This document shows positions 1 to 10,600 of a DNA stretch of 64,000 nucleotides, one piece after another. The stretch is from assembly GCF_052324685.1 (NCBI RefSeq), contig NW_027506971.1:358379-422378 (forward strand). The letters run 5' to 3'. Every line of letters starts with the position of its first letter. The stretch's first letter is position 1. The notes below the pieces were generated by a model, which had not been told where the DNA came from, did not search any database, and worked only from the letters and a program-made list of their open reading frames with translations. This DNA comes from Brachyhypopomus gauderio (taxonomy: Eukaryota > Chordata > Actinopteri > Gymnotiformes > Hypopomidae). The translations under genes were made by a program, and so were the position numbers.

Positions 1-100
1 CTAGTTTGTAGTCTAAAATAAATAAATAAAGTTTAGCCCTGTTTCGGCGTTATGTGTGAAGCGCTACATATTGACATAAGTATTATTTAGAGCGGTGAAC
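1..100. other. AT-rich flank, no gene seen
   Basis: No coding signal is visible. The stretch at about 36-70 (gccctg, then ttcggcgttatgtgtgaagc) recurs almost unchanged at about 1127-1160, just upstream of the transposase, so the two small tandem arrays in between are bracketed by a direct repeat. No TTAA plus CCC piggyBac terminus could be fixed here. Confidence 0.5.
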
Positions 101-450
101 CATTATCATTAGCGTGGTATTGGCGTTATGTATGAAGCAAGCGTCTCAGATTTTCTTGTGCATGCACTTCAATAGCGCCACACATTTACATGGCTGAACC
201 AACCATTATCACGGGTCCATATTGTTCCCGTGAAACACATTATCATTAGCGTGGTATTGGCGTTATGTATGAAGCAAACGTCCCAGATTTTCTTGTGTAT
301 GCACTTCAATAGCGCCACACATTTACATGGCTGAACCAACCATTATCACGGGTTCATATTGTTCCCGTGAAACACATTATCATTAGCGTGGTATTGGCGT
401 TATGTATGAAGCAAGCGTCCCAGATTTTCTTGTGTATGCACTTCAATAGC
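101..450. repeat. 137-bp tandem repeat, about 2.6 copies
   Basis: The anchor 'cattatcattagcgtggta' starts at 101, 238 and 375, giving a period of 137 bp. The third copy is cut at about 450. Copies differ by a few substitutions (gtctcag/gtcccag, tgcatg/tgtatg). Each full unit contains a small inverted repeat, CACGGG…CCCGTG with an 11-base loop. The unit also carries 'ggcgttatgtatgaagc', a variant of the motif at about 48 and 1142, so it is probably derived from the 5' non-coding part of the neighbouring transposon. Confidence 0.85.
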
Positions 451-464
451 AGCAACAAAGTAAT

Positions 465-1059
465 AAAGGTATAGTAAAGTAATATTTATTTGTACATTTA
501 CTTATTTTTACTCATACAGCATAGTAACATAATATTTTTTTGCAGTGTTTATGCTTGTGTTTGACTGATATTTCGTTTGTGTAAATAAGATATTTCGTTC
601 ATGTAAATAACTTAGCGTCATTTATTTATTTTTACTCATACAGCATAGTAATATAATATTTTTTGCAGTGTTTATGCTTGTGTTTGACTGATATTTCGTT
701 CGTGTAAATAAGATATTTCGTTTGTGTAAATAACTTAGCGTCATTTATTTATTTTTACTCATACAGCATAGTAATATAATATTTTTTGTGTTTTCTTGTG
801 TTTGACTGATATTTCGTTCGTGTAAATAAGATATTTCGTTTGTGTAAATAACTTAGCGTCATTTATTTATTTTTACTCATACAGCATAGTAATATAATAT
901 TTTTTGCAGTGTTTATGCTTGTGTTTGACTGATATTTCGTTTGTGTAAATAAGATATTTCGTTTGTGTAAATAACTTAGCGTCATTTATTTATTTTTACT
1001 CATACAGCATAGTAATATAATATTTTTTGCAGTGTTTATGCTTGTGTTTGACTGATATT
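465..1059. repeat. about 123-bp tandem repeat, intron-like, five copies
   Basis: The anchor 'ctcatacagcatagta' starts at 511, 635, 758, 876 and 999, giving steps of 124, 123, 118 and 123 bp. The 118-bp step reflects a small deletion around 'gcagtgtttatg'. Units contain 'gcagtgtttatgcttgtg', 'tttgactgatatttcg', 'taacttagcgtcattt' and 'tttttactcatacagc'. The same succession of words occurs once in intron 1 of the transposase (1619-1721). The first copy even begins with 'aaaggtatagtaa', matching the exon 1/intron 1 donor region. Confidence 0.85.
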
Positions 1060-1082
1060 CACGGATTGCCGTGAACCATTAT

Positions 1083-1111
1083 CACGGGGAACAACTTTTA
1101 TTGTTCCCGTG
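1083..1111. repeat. Inverted repeat with 11-12 base arms
   Basis: The left arm CACGGGGAACAA and right arm TTGTTCCCGTG are complementary apart from one extra G, and they enclose a loop of about 6 bases. It is a longer version of the CACGGG…CCCGTG hairpin in the 137-bp repeats. It could be a subterminal transposase-binding structure or simply a repeat remnant; the sequence alone does not decide. Confidence 0.6.
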
Positions 1112-1221
1112 TATGCAGGGGATTAGCCCGGTTTCGGTTTCGGCGTTATGTGTGAAGCGCCACCTATTATAATAAAGTATAATTAGTATGCGCTGTTGTG
1201 GGTGTGTTCTTCAGAGTCATG

Positions 1222-1228
1222 ATAAAAG
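1222..1228 (+). promoter_or_regulatory. Possible TATA-like element
   Basis: ATAAAAG lies about 70 bp upstream of the chosen start codon of the transposase. It is the only TATA-like word in the short 5' flank. The position is reasonable for a compact transposon promoter with a leader of about 40 bp, but there is no independent evidence for a transcription start. Confidence 0.25.
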
Positions 1229-1294
1229 CTGAAACCCAAAGGCAGGCGACTTACATTTTCACTACTATCCTGTGTGGAGACGACGCAAAACACC

Positions 1295-3144
1295 ATGGCA
1301 AGACAGAGGACGTTCACCGGTCAAGAAGTTGCGGCTTTGCTGACCAACGAGGACTGCTGTGAGTCCGATGCGGGAGAAGGACCCTCCTGTTTTTTGACCA
1401 GCGATTCATCCGATGAAGAAAGAAGCAGTACATCGGATGAGGTACAACAGAGCCCTCCAAGGAAGAGACGGACACAGGCTGACACCACACCTGCACCAAC
1501 CGTACGGGCAAAAGATGGAACTGTTTGGGAGAAGGTTGGCATCGCACGCTCTCGTGTCAGCAGCTGTTCGCCTAATTCAACATTTGTTGAGCCGTCCGGG
1601 CCTACAGAGCATGCAAAGGTATAGTAACTTCATATTTCTTTCCAGTGTTTCTGCTTGTGTTTGAATGATATTTAGTACGTGTAATTTACCTAGCGTCATT
1701 TGTTTACTTTTACTAATACAGCGTAGGATCACAAGCAGAATGCAGAGTTTTCTGTGTTTGCTCGACATGGAGATGCTGCGAATCATCACAGACTGCACTG
1801 TCCATGAAGCCCGCAGAACAGACAGCAGCTGGAGTTTGTCGGTCAGCGAGTTTATGGCATTCGTAGCAATCCTATTTCTACGAGCAGTCCTCTGTCCAGT
1901 TGGAGCGATGTCGGACTGTTGGTCGGCAATGTTCGCTGTGCCTTCGATCCAGGAGACAATGGCACGGGACCGCTACCAAGAAATCATGCGGTACTTGCGC
2001 TTTGATAATAAGGACACCCGTGCAGAGCGTGCAAAGAGCGACAGATTTGCTGCGATTTCGGACATCTGGCAGCGATTTGTGAACAACTGCATTTTGTGCT
2101 ATACCCCAGGCAAGGAACTGACAGTCGACGAGCAGCTGTTTCCGACCAAGGTTCGCTGTCCATTCACCCAGTACATTGCCTCAAAGCCGGACAAGTTTGG
2201 AATAAAGTTTTGGGTTGCTTCTGAGTTGAACACAAAGTACATGTGCAACGCCATTCCATACCTTGGAAAGGACCCCGATCGTCCCAAGGGGGAAAGAGTG
2301 TCCGAGAATGTGGTGATGAAGCTTATGAAGCCATACCTGGGCAAGGGCAGAACTGTAGCCACAGACAATTTTTTCACATCTCTTTCCCTGGCTAAGAAGC
2401 TGCTGGAATGCAACACGACTCTGCTTGGGACAATGAACAAGATTCGCCGAGAAGTTCCTTTGGAAGCCAAAAACGCCAAGGGACGTGAGAAGTTGTCAAC
2501 GGAGGTGTACAGATCCGATGATGCGCTTCTGACGGTGTATGCCTCCAAGCCCAACAAAACAGTTTGCGTTCTGAGCACTATGCACACGCACGTGGAGATT
2601 GCAGACGACCGCAAAAAGAAGCCAAACACTGTGACGGACTACAACCGGACGAAGGTATGCATGTGTTGGCATTGATAAATCAATTTATCATACATGAATG
2701 AATTTATTCAAAATATAACATGTACTTCTTTGTATTTGTTCTTTGCAGTGCGCCGTTGACATCATGGACCAGAAGGCGCGTGCATACACAGTGCGCGCAG
2801 GAACACGCCGGTGGCCCGTTGCAGTGTTTTATAACATACTTGACCTGGCAGCGATGAACGCGCATGTTTTGTACACGGCATGTACGGGGTCCACAGAGAG
2901 TAGGAGAGTTTTTATGTGTACTCTTGCTGAGGAACTCCGTCTTCGTTTCCTACAGGAAAAGGAGTTGAAGAGAACGCCACGTCCTTCGCCTGCTCCTGGA
3001 AAGAAGACTACGTGTCAGGTGCAGACAAACTGCAACCGGAACCACAGCATAACCCCGTGCGCTGCATGCGGCAAGTACACCTGTCGCAAGTGTAGGGCAG
3101 AGTGTCCCTGGCTGTGTGGCAACTGTGTACCTAAAACTACATGA
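1295..3144 (+). CDS. piggyBac-type DDE transposase, three exons, apparently intact
   Basis: Cut-and-paste DNA transposase of the piggyBac superfamily (DDE_Tnp_1_7 fold), expected to act in the nucleus at TTAA sites. Exons are 1295-1618, 1722-2654 and 2749-3144. Both introns are GT/AG and phase 0, and the product is about 550 residues. The ATG at 1295 has a strong context (ACCATGG); the frame also opens 21 bp earlier at a GTG. Residues 1-108 are acidic and Ser-rich (SDSSDEE) with a basic PPRKRR patch that could be a nuclear signal. The catalytic aspartates fit D244 (TVDEQL), D323 (ATDNFF) and D423 (AVDIMDQ, created at the exon 2/3 junction). RRWPVAVFYNI follows, as in family members. Residues about 508-545 form a Cys-rich C-terminal domain (nine Cys, including CAAC, CRKC and CGNC). 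There is no frameshift or internal stop. The family motif YNxTKGGVD reads YNRTK-CAVD here. The source may be a live transposon or a domesticated gene, because the element ends were not found. Confidence 0.88.
1619..1721 (+). other. Transposase intron 1, 103 bp
   Basis: The donor is AAG|GTATAG and the acceptor is AATACAG|CG, and the splice is phase 0. Unspliced reading reaches a stop shortly after the donor. The intron sequence matches the unit of the tandem array at 465-1059, including 'gtgtttctgcttgtgtttga', 'ctagcgtcatttgttta' and 'tttactaatacagc'. It is therefore a single diverged relative of that unit. Confidence 0.85.
2655..2748 (+). other. Transposase intron 2, 94 bp
   Basis: The donor is AAG|GTATGC and the acceptor is TCTTTGCAG|TGC, phase 0. 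It splits the catalytic segment between YNRTK and the third catalytic aspartate. Its 3' half ('atacatgaatgaattta…aaatataacatgtact') recurs twice downstream at about 3471 and 3626. Confidence 0.88.
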
Positions 3145-3159
3145 AGGTACGTCGATAAG

Positions 3160-3161
3160 TA

Positions 3162-3197
<36 letters not shown>

Positions 3198-3252
3198 TAT
3201 TATATATATATACAGACAACCAATCACACACACATATATATACACACACACT
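3160..3252. repeat. TA/CA microsatellite
   Basis: An almost pure (TA)n tract passes into mixed (CA)n/(TA)n just after the transposase stop codon. The small open frames across it are low-complexity Ile/Tyr strings and are not genes. Confidence 0.95.
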
Positions 3253-3470
3253 ATTATTTGAACATAACCAAAAATCTCTTCTCTTTCTGTTCCACAGTCG
3301 CACATCATGAAACCCGGTGTCACGGTCTGCCCCGCATCTCCTGCCATTTCATGTCTGTTTCCGTGTTAGTCCTCTGTTTATTTCTCGTCGTGGTTGCTGG
3401 TTATTTTTCTCATGGTTGCTGGAATTGGATTCCCGTTCTGTTATGACCCATGCCTGTGACATTTTCACAG
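3253..3470. other. Unassigned spacer
   Basis: About 220 bp with moderate GC content. An open frame runs across 3258-3446 on the + strand, but it begins in the microsatellite flank, has no recognisable domain and no start context, and is not called. The central part, about 3312-3460, could be an unrelated dispersed element, but I cannot name it. Confidence 0.4.
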
Positions 3471-3625
3471 AATCAATTTATACATGAATGAATTCGTTCT
3501 AAATATAACATGTACTTCTGTGCGTGCATACACAGTGCGCGCAGGAACACGCCGGTGGCCCGTTGACCTTGGCAGCGATGAACGATGAACCTGCCGCAAA
3601 TGTAAGAAAGAGGGTCCCTGGCTGG
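3471..3625 (+). pseudogene. Deleted transposase intron 2/exon 3 fragment, copy A
   Basis: It starts with the 3' part of intron 2 ('aatcaatttatacatgaatg', 'aaatataacatgtacttct'). It then jumps into exon 3 ('gtgcgtgcatacacagtgcg', 'cgccggtggcccgttga'). A skip reaches 'ttggcagcgatgaac', and another reaches 'acctgccgcaaatgtaag' and 'gtccctggctgg', which correspond to the Cys-rich end of exon 3. So at least two internal blocks of exon 3 are missing. It cannot encode a transposase domain. Confidence 0.75.
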
Positions 3626-3815
3626 TACACATGAATAAATTCGTTCAAAATATAACATGTACTTTGTTCTTTGCAGTGCGCCGTTGACAGACATCATGAA
3701 GGTGCGTGCATACACAGTGCACGCAGGAACACGCCGGTGGCCCGTTGCATGCAGCGAGTACACCCTGGCTGTGTAGCAACTGTTGGCTACAACTACATGA
3801 AGGTACGTTGATAAG
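3626..3815 (+). pseudogene. Deleted transposase intron 2/exon 3 fragment, copy B
   Basis: The intron 2 3' end, including the acceptor ('ttgttctttgcagtgcgccg'), leads into the start of exon 3. The catalytic-region codons are altered: 'gttgacagacatcatgaagg' replaces the intact 'gttgacatcatggaccagaa'. The middle of exon 3 is deleted. The fragment ends with 'aactacatgaaggtacgttg', the counterpart of the bases around the intact gene's stop codon. It is a second independent remnant with frame breaks. Confidence 0.75.
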
Positions 3816-3904
3816 TAGGCCTACATACGTAACACCACATATGTTACGTATTTTTGTCTTCTGAAAGATTTTATTCAAAATGTAAGGTGTACCTTGAATT
3901 GTTC

Positions 3905-3955
3905 TCCACAGCATCAACGCGTGTGTTGCATGCGGCAAGTGCATCTGGCGAGTAC
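3905..3955 (+). pseudogene. Short transposase exon 3 fragment, copy C
   Basis: 'ccacagcatcaacgcgtgtg' and 'ttgcatgcggcaagtgcatc' resemble the Cys-rich coding stretch at about 3043-3085 ('ccacagcataaccccgtgcg', 'ctgcatgcggcaagtacacc'). It is only about 50 bp long, so the assignment is weaker than for copies A and B. Confidence 0.55.
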
Positions 3956-4034
3956 ACCCTCAACTTCAAGACACCCTCAACTTTCTTGACATTCCACTTC
4001 AAGAAACCCGGAATAGACATCCATGTTTGATCAA

Positions 4035-4040
4035 AATAAA
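4035..4040 (+). terminator. Candidate polyadenylation signal AATAAA
   Basis: This is a canonical AATAAA followed by GT/T-rich sequence (gttgtttta), about 890 bp past the transposase stop and beyond the exon 3 fragments. It could serve the transposase transcript. Confidence 0.4.
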
Positions 4041-4611
4041 GTTGTTTTACAGCACATGAATTTGTTCTTCCTGTCTTTTCCTCTCCTTTTCCAGTCTGCT
4101 GTTTAGATCACAACATTTATCAGCCATATATATAATTGCGCCATATAATTTCTTAGCTTTTCAAACGCGAATTCAAACGCGGAAACAGAAAGTGTAACAA
4201 ATATTATATAGTGTAGTAAATATACAAAGAGCTTCAAACAATATACAAAGAGGTTCAGACAATTTTATTTATTTTTATTGTTTGACGGGACTCATTTGAG
4301 AAACTCTCTACGTGCGCTTGAATTGTATCTTTTGAAACACGAGTCTACAAAATTTCCGCTGTTTGTTGTAGGATCGGTAACATATACAGTCTGCTTGTTT
4401 GTAACCAAGTTTTTCGTGAAGTATCACGTTTGGTGCCTTGTATGAGCTTGGAGGTGAGCCGCTTGTGCTTTGGCAGGCGTATGAGCTGGGGGTGAGACGC
4501 TTCCACCGCATTACCAAGACAATGGGCGTTAATCTCTTCACAGCAGGGGAGTGGGCTACATGGACCTTACTAAGCCTTGCGAAAATTTTCGCGGCCGTCG
4601 GGTTCCTAGTG
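4041..4611. other. Unassigned spacer before the satellite
   Basis: No gene is recognisable. It contains a short imperfect direct repeat with period 39 (tatgagcttgg…gtgagccgctt at 4441; tatgagctggg…gtgagacgctt at 4480). It also has AT-rich words ('caaagagcttcaaacaatat', then 'caaagaggttcagacaat') that form another small repeat at about 4226-4262. The satellite starts abruptly at 'ttaaggcgttcaaaac' (4612). Confidence 0.5.
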
Positions 4612-7600
4612 TTAAGGCGTTCAAAACAGCGTTTGCTGGCGCTGTAAGCGCTCTAAACAGTGTTTCTGTGCATAACTTGGGGCAAAAGTGCAACTTTTGA
4701 AGAATGAACTGAAAACTCATATTTTGTTTCAAAACAGTGTTTGGATGTGATAACAAGCTGTTTTATCATGTTTGTAATGTTACACATGCATTTCCAAACA
4801 AGTAGTAAGTCTTGCATTAAGGCGTTCAAAACAGCGTTTGCTGGCGTTGTAAGTGCTCTAAACAGTGTTTCTGAGCATAACTTGTGGCAAAAGTGCAACT
4901 TTTGAAGAATGAACTGAAAACTCATATTTTGTTTCAAAACTGTGTTTGGATGTGATAACAAGCTGTTTTATCATGTTTGTGATGTTACACATGCATTTCC
5001 AAACAAGTAGTAAGTCTTGCATTAAGGCGTTCAAAACAGCGTTTGCTGGCGCTGTAAGCGCTCTAAACAGTGTTTCTGTGCATAACTTGGGGCAAAAGTG
5101 CAACTTTTGAAGAATGAACTGAAAACTCATATTTTGTTTCAAAACTGTGTTTGGATGTGATAACAAGCTGTTTTATCATGTTTGTGATGTTACACATGCA
5201 TTTCCAAACAAGTAGTAAGTCTTGCATTAAGGCGTTCAAAACAGCGTTTGCTGGCGCTGTAAGCGCTCTAAACAGTGGTTCTGAGCATAACTTGTGGCAA
5301 AAGTGCAACTTTTGAAGAATGAACTGAAAACTCATATTTTGTTTCAAAACTGTGTTTGGATGTGATAACAAGCTGTTTTATCATGTTTGTGATGTTACAC
5401 ATGCATTTCCAAACAAGTAGTAAGTCTTGCATTAAGGCGTTCAAAACAGCGTTTGCTGGCATTGTAAGTGCTCTAAACAGTGTTTCTGAGCATAACTTGG
5501 GGCAAAAGTGCAACTTTTGAAGAATGAAAAGAAAACTCATATTTTGAAAGAAAACAGTGTTTGGATGTGATAACAAGCTGTTTTATCATGTTTGTAATGT
5601 TACACATGCATTTCCAAACAAGTAGTAAGTCTTGCATTAAGGCGTTCAAAACAGCGTTTGCTGGCGTTGTAAGTGCTCTAAACAGTGTTTCTGAGCATAA
5701 CTTGGGGCAAAAGTGCAACTTTTGAAGAATGAAAAGAAAACTCATATTTTGAATGAAAACAGTGTTTGGATGTGATAACAAGCTGTTTTATCATGTTTGT
5801 AATGTTACACATGCATTTCCAAACAAGTAGTAAGTCTTGCATTAAGGCGTTCAAAACAGCGTTTGCTGGCGTTGTAAGTGCTCTAAACAGTGTTTCTGAG
5901 CATAACTTGGGGCAAAAGTGCAACTTTTGAAGAATGAAAAGAAAACTCATATTTTGAAAGAAAACAGTGTTTGGATGTGATAACAAGCTGTTTTATCATG
6001 TTTGTAATGTTACACATGCATTTCCAAACAAGTAGTAAGTCTTGCATTAAGGCGTTCAAAACAGCGTTTGCTGGCGTTGTAAGTGCTCTAAACAGTGTTT
6101 CTGAGCATAACTTGTGGCAAAAGTGCAACTTTTGAAGAATGAACTGAAAACTCATATTTTGTTTCAAAACTGTGTTTGGATGTGATAACAAGCTGTTTTA
6201 TCATGTTTGTGATGTTACACATGCATTTCCAAACAAGTAGTAAGTCTTGCATTAAGGCGTTCAAAACAGCGTTTGCTGGCGCTGTAAGCGCTCTAAACAG
6301 TGTTTCTGTGCATAACTTGGGGCAAAAGTGCAACTTTTGAAGAATGAACTGAAAACTCATATTTTGTTTCAAAACAGTGTTTGGATGTGATAACAAGCTG
6401 TTTTATCATGTTTGTAATGTTACACATGCATTTCCAAACAAGTAGTAAGTCTTGCATTAAGGCGTTCAAAACAGCGTTTGCTGGCGTTGTAAGTGCTCTA
6501 AACAGTGTTTCTGAGCATAACTTGTGGCAAAAGTGCAACTTTTGAAGAATGAACTGAAAACTCATATTTTGTTTCAAAACTGTGTTTGGATGTGATAAGC
6601 TGTTTTATCATGTTTGTGATGTTACACATGCATTTCCAAACAAGTAGTAAGTCTTGCATTAAGGCGTTCAAAACAGCGTTTGCTGGCGCTGTAAGCGCTC
6701 TAAACAGTGTTTCTGAGCATAACTTGGGGCAAAAGTGCAACTTTTGAAGAATGAACTGAAAACTCATATTTTGTTTCAAAACAGTGTTTGGATGTGATAA
6801 CAAGCTGTTTTATCATGTTTGTAATGTTACACATGCATTTCCAAACAAGTAGTAAGTCTTGCATTAAGGCGTTCAAAACAGCGTTTGCTGGCGCTGTAAG
6901 CGCTCTAAACAGTGTTTCTGAGCATAACTTGGGGCAAAAGTGCAACTTTTGAAGAATGAACTGAAAACTCATATTTTGTTTCAAAACTGTGTTTGGATGT
7001 GATAACAAGCTGTTTTATCATGTTTGTGATGTTACACATGCATTTCCAAACAAGTAGTAAGTCTTGCATTAAGGCGTTCAAAACAGCGTTTGCTGGCGCT
7101 GTAAGCGCTCTAAACAGTGTTTCTGAGCATAACTTGGGGCAAAAGTGCAACTTTTGAAGAATGAACTGAAAACTCATATTTTGTTTCAAAACTGTGTTTG
7201 GATGTGATAACAAGCTGTTTTATCATGTTTGTGATGTTACACATGCATTTCCAAACAAGTAGTAAGTCTTGCATTAAGGCGTTCAAAACAGCGTTTGCTG
7301 GCGCTGTAAGCGCTCTAAACAGTGGTTCTGAGCATAACTTGTGGCAAAAGTGCAACTTTTGAAGAATGAACTGAAAACTCATATTTTGTTTCAAAACTGT
7401 GTTTGGATGTGATAAGCTGTTTTATCATGTTTGTGATGTTACACATGCATTTCCAAACAAGTAGTAAGTCTTGCATTAAGGCGTTCAAAACAGCGTTTGC
7501 TGGCGCTGTAAGCGCTCTAAACAGTGTTTCTGTGCATAACTTGGGGCAAAAGTGCAACTTTTGAAGAATGAACTGAAAACTCATATTTTGTTTCAAAACA

Positions 7601-10600
7601 GTGTTTGGATGTGATAACAAGCTGTTTTATCATGTTTGTAATGTTACACATGCATTTCCAAACAAGTAGTAAGTCTTGCATTAAGGCGTTCAAAACAGCG
7701 TTTGCTGGCGTTGTAAGTGCTCTAAACAGTGTTTCTGAGCATAACTTGTGGCAAAAGTGCAACTTTTGAAGAATGAACTGAAAACTCATATTTTGTTTCA
7801 AAACTGTGTTTGGATGTGATAAGCTGTTTTATCATGTTTGTGATGTTACACATGCATTTCCAAACAAGTAGTAAGTCTTGCATTAAGGCGTTCAAAACAG
7901 CGTTTGCTGGCGCTGTAAGCGCTCTAAACAGTGTTTCTGAGCATAACTTGGGGCAAAAGTGCAACTTTTGAAGAATGAACTGAAAACTCATATTTTGTTT
8001 CAAAACAGTGTTTGGATGTGATAACAAGCTGTTTTATCATGTTTGTAATGTTACACATGCATTTCCAAACAAGTAGTAAGTCTTGCATTAAGGCGTTCAA
8101 AACAGCGTTTGCTGGCGCTGTAAGCGCTCTAAACAGTGTTTCTGAGCATAACTTGGGGCAAAAGTGCAACTTTTGAAGAATGAACTGAAAACTCATATTT
8201 TGTTTCAAAACTGTGTTTGGATGTGATAACAAGCTGTTTTATCATGTTTGTGATGTTACACATGCATTTCCAAACAAGTAGTAAGTCTTGCATTAAGGCG
8301 TTCAAAACAGCGTTTGCTGGCGCTGTAAGCGCTCTAAACAGTGTTTCTGAGCATAACTTGGGGCAAAAGTGCAACTTTTGAAGAATGAACTGAAAACTCA
8401 TATTTTGTTTCAAAACTGTGTTTGGATGTGATAACAAGCTGTTTTATCATGTTTGTGATGTTACACATGCATTTCCAAACAAGTAGTAAGTCTTGCATTA
8501 AGGCGTTCAAAACAGCGTTTGCTGGCGCTGTAAGCGCTCTAAACAGTGGTTCTGAGCATAACTTGTGGCAAAAGTGCAACTTTTGAAGAATGAACTGAAA
8601 ACTCATATTTTGTTTCAAAACTGTGGATGTGATAAGCTGTTTTATCATGTTTGTGATGTTACACATGCATTTCCAAACAAGTAGTAAGTCTTGCATTAAG
8701 GCGTTCAAAACAGCGTTTGCTGGCGCTGTAAGCGCTCTAAACAGTGGTTCTGAGCATAACTTGTGGCAAAAGTGCAACTTTTGAAGAATGAACTGAAAAC
8801 TCATATTTTGTTTCAAAACTGTGTTTGGATGTGATAACAAGCTGTTTTATCATGTTTGTGATGTTACACATGCATTTCCAAACAAGTAGTAAGTCTTGCA
8901 TTAAGGCGTTCAAAACAGCGTTTGCTGGCGCTGTAAGCGCTCTAAACAGTGTTTCTGTGCATAACTTGGGGCAAAAGTGCAACTTTTGAAGAATGAACTG
9001 AAAACTCATATTTTGTTTCAAAACAGTGTTTGGATGTGATAACAAGCTGTTTTATCATGTTTGTAATGTTACACATGCATTTCCAAACAAGTAGTAAGTC
9101 TTGCATTAAGGCGTTCAAAACAGCGTTTGCTGGCGTTGTAAGTGCTCTAAACAGTGTTTCTGAGCATAACTTGTGGCAAAAGTGCAACTTTTGAAGAATG
9201 AACTGAAAACTCATATTTTGTTTCAAAACTGTGTTTGGATGTGATAACAAGCTGTTTTATCATGTTTGTGATGTTACACATGCATTTCCAAACAAGTAGT
9301 AAGTCTTGCATTAAGGCGTTCAAAACAGCGTTTGCTGGCGCTGTAAGCGCTCTAAACAGTGTTTCTGAGCATAACTTGGGGCAAAAGTGCAACTTTTGAA
9401 GAATGAACTGAAAACTCATATTTTGTTTCAAAACTGTGTTTGGATGTGATAACAAGCTGTTTTATCATGTTTGTGATGTTACACATGCATTTCCAAACAA
9501 GTAGTAAGTCTTGCATTAAGGCGTTCAAAACAGCGTTTGCTGGCGCTGTAAGCGCTCTAAACAGTGGTTCTGAGCATAACTTGTGGCAAAAGTGCAACTT
9601 TTGAAGAATGAACTGAAAACTCATATTTTGTTTCAAAACTGTGTTTGGATGTGATAACAAGCTGTTTTATCATGTTTGTGATGTTACACATGCATTTCCA
9701 AACAAGTAGTAAGTCTTGCATTAAGGCGTTCAAAACAGCGTTTGCTGGCGCTGTAAGCGCTCTAAACAGTGTTTCTGAGCATAACTTGGGGCAAAAGTGC
9801 AACTTTTGAAGAATGAACTGAAAACTCATATTTTGTTTCAAAACAGTGTTTGGATGTGATAACAAGCTGTTTTATCATGTTTGTAATGTTACACATGCAT
9901 TTCCAAACAAGTAGTAAGTCTTGCATTAAGGCGTTCAAAACAGCGTTTGCTGGCGCTGTAAGCGCTCTAAACAGTGTTTCTGTGCATAACTTGGGGCAAA
10001 AGTGCAACTTTTGAAGAATGAACTGAAAACTCGTATTTTGTTTCAAAACAGTGTTTGGATGTGATAACAAGCTGTTTTATCATGTTTGTAATGTTACACA
10101 TGCATTTCCAAACAAGTAGTAAGTCTTGCATTAAGGCGTTCAAAACAGCGTTTGCTGGCGTTGTAAGTGCTCTAAACAGTGTTTCTGAGCATAACTTGTG
10201 GCAAAAGTGCAACTTTTGAAGAATGAACTGAAAACTCATATTTTGTTTCAAAACAGTGTTTGGATGTGATAACAAGCTGTTTTATCATGTTTGTAATGTT
10301 ACACATGCATTTCCAAACAAGTAGTAAGTCTTGCATTAAGGCGTTCAAAACAGCGTTTGCTGGCGTTGTAAGTGCTCTAAACAGTGTTTCTGAGCATAAC
10401 TTGTGGCAAAAGTGCAACTTTTGAAGAATGAACTGAAAACTCATATTTTGTTTCAAAACTGTGTTTGGATGTGATAAGCTGTTTTATCATGTTTGTGATG
10501 TTACACATGCATTTCCAAACAAGTAGTAAGTCTTGCATTAAGGCGTTCAAAACAGCGTTTGCTGGCGCTGTAAGCGCTCTAAACAGTGGTTCTGAGCATA

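Noticed and set aside
1314..1547. Minus-strand open frames opposite transposase exon 1
   Set aside because: Antisense shadows of the acidic Ser-rich coding exon, with no independent signal.
3116..3347. Small open frames across the TA/CA microsatellite
   Set aside because: Low-complexity dinucleotide translation on both strands; not genes.
3312..3460. Possible SINE or LTR fragment after the microsatellite
   Set aside because: The composition differs from its surroundings, but no tRNA-like promoter, terminal repeat or known core could be confirmed.
1..4611. Definite piggyBac terminal repeats with TTAA target sites
   Set aside because: CCC-starting words and TTAA exist, but no matching inverted pair flanking the gene could be shown by eye, so element borders were not called.
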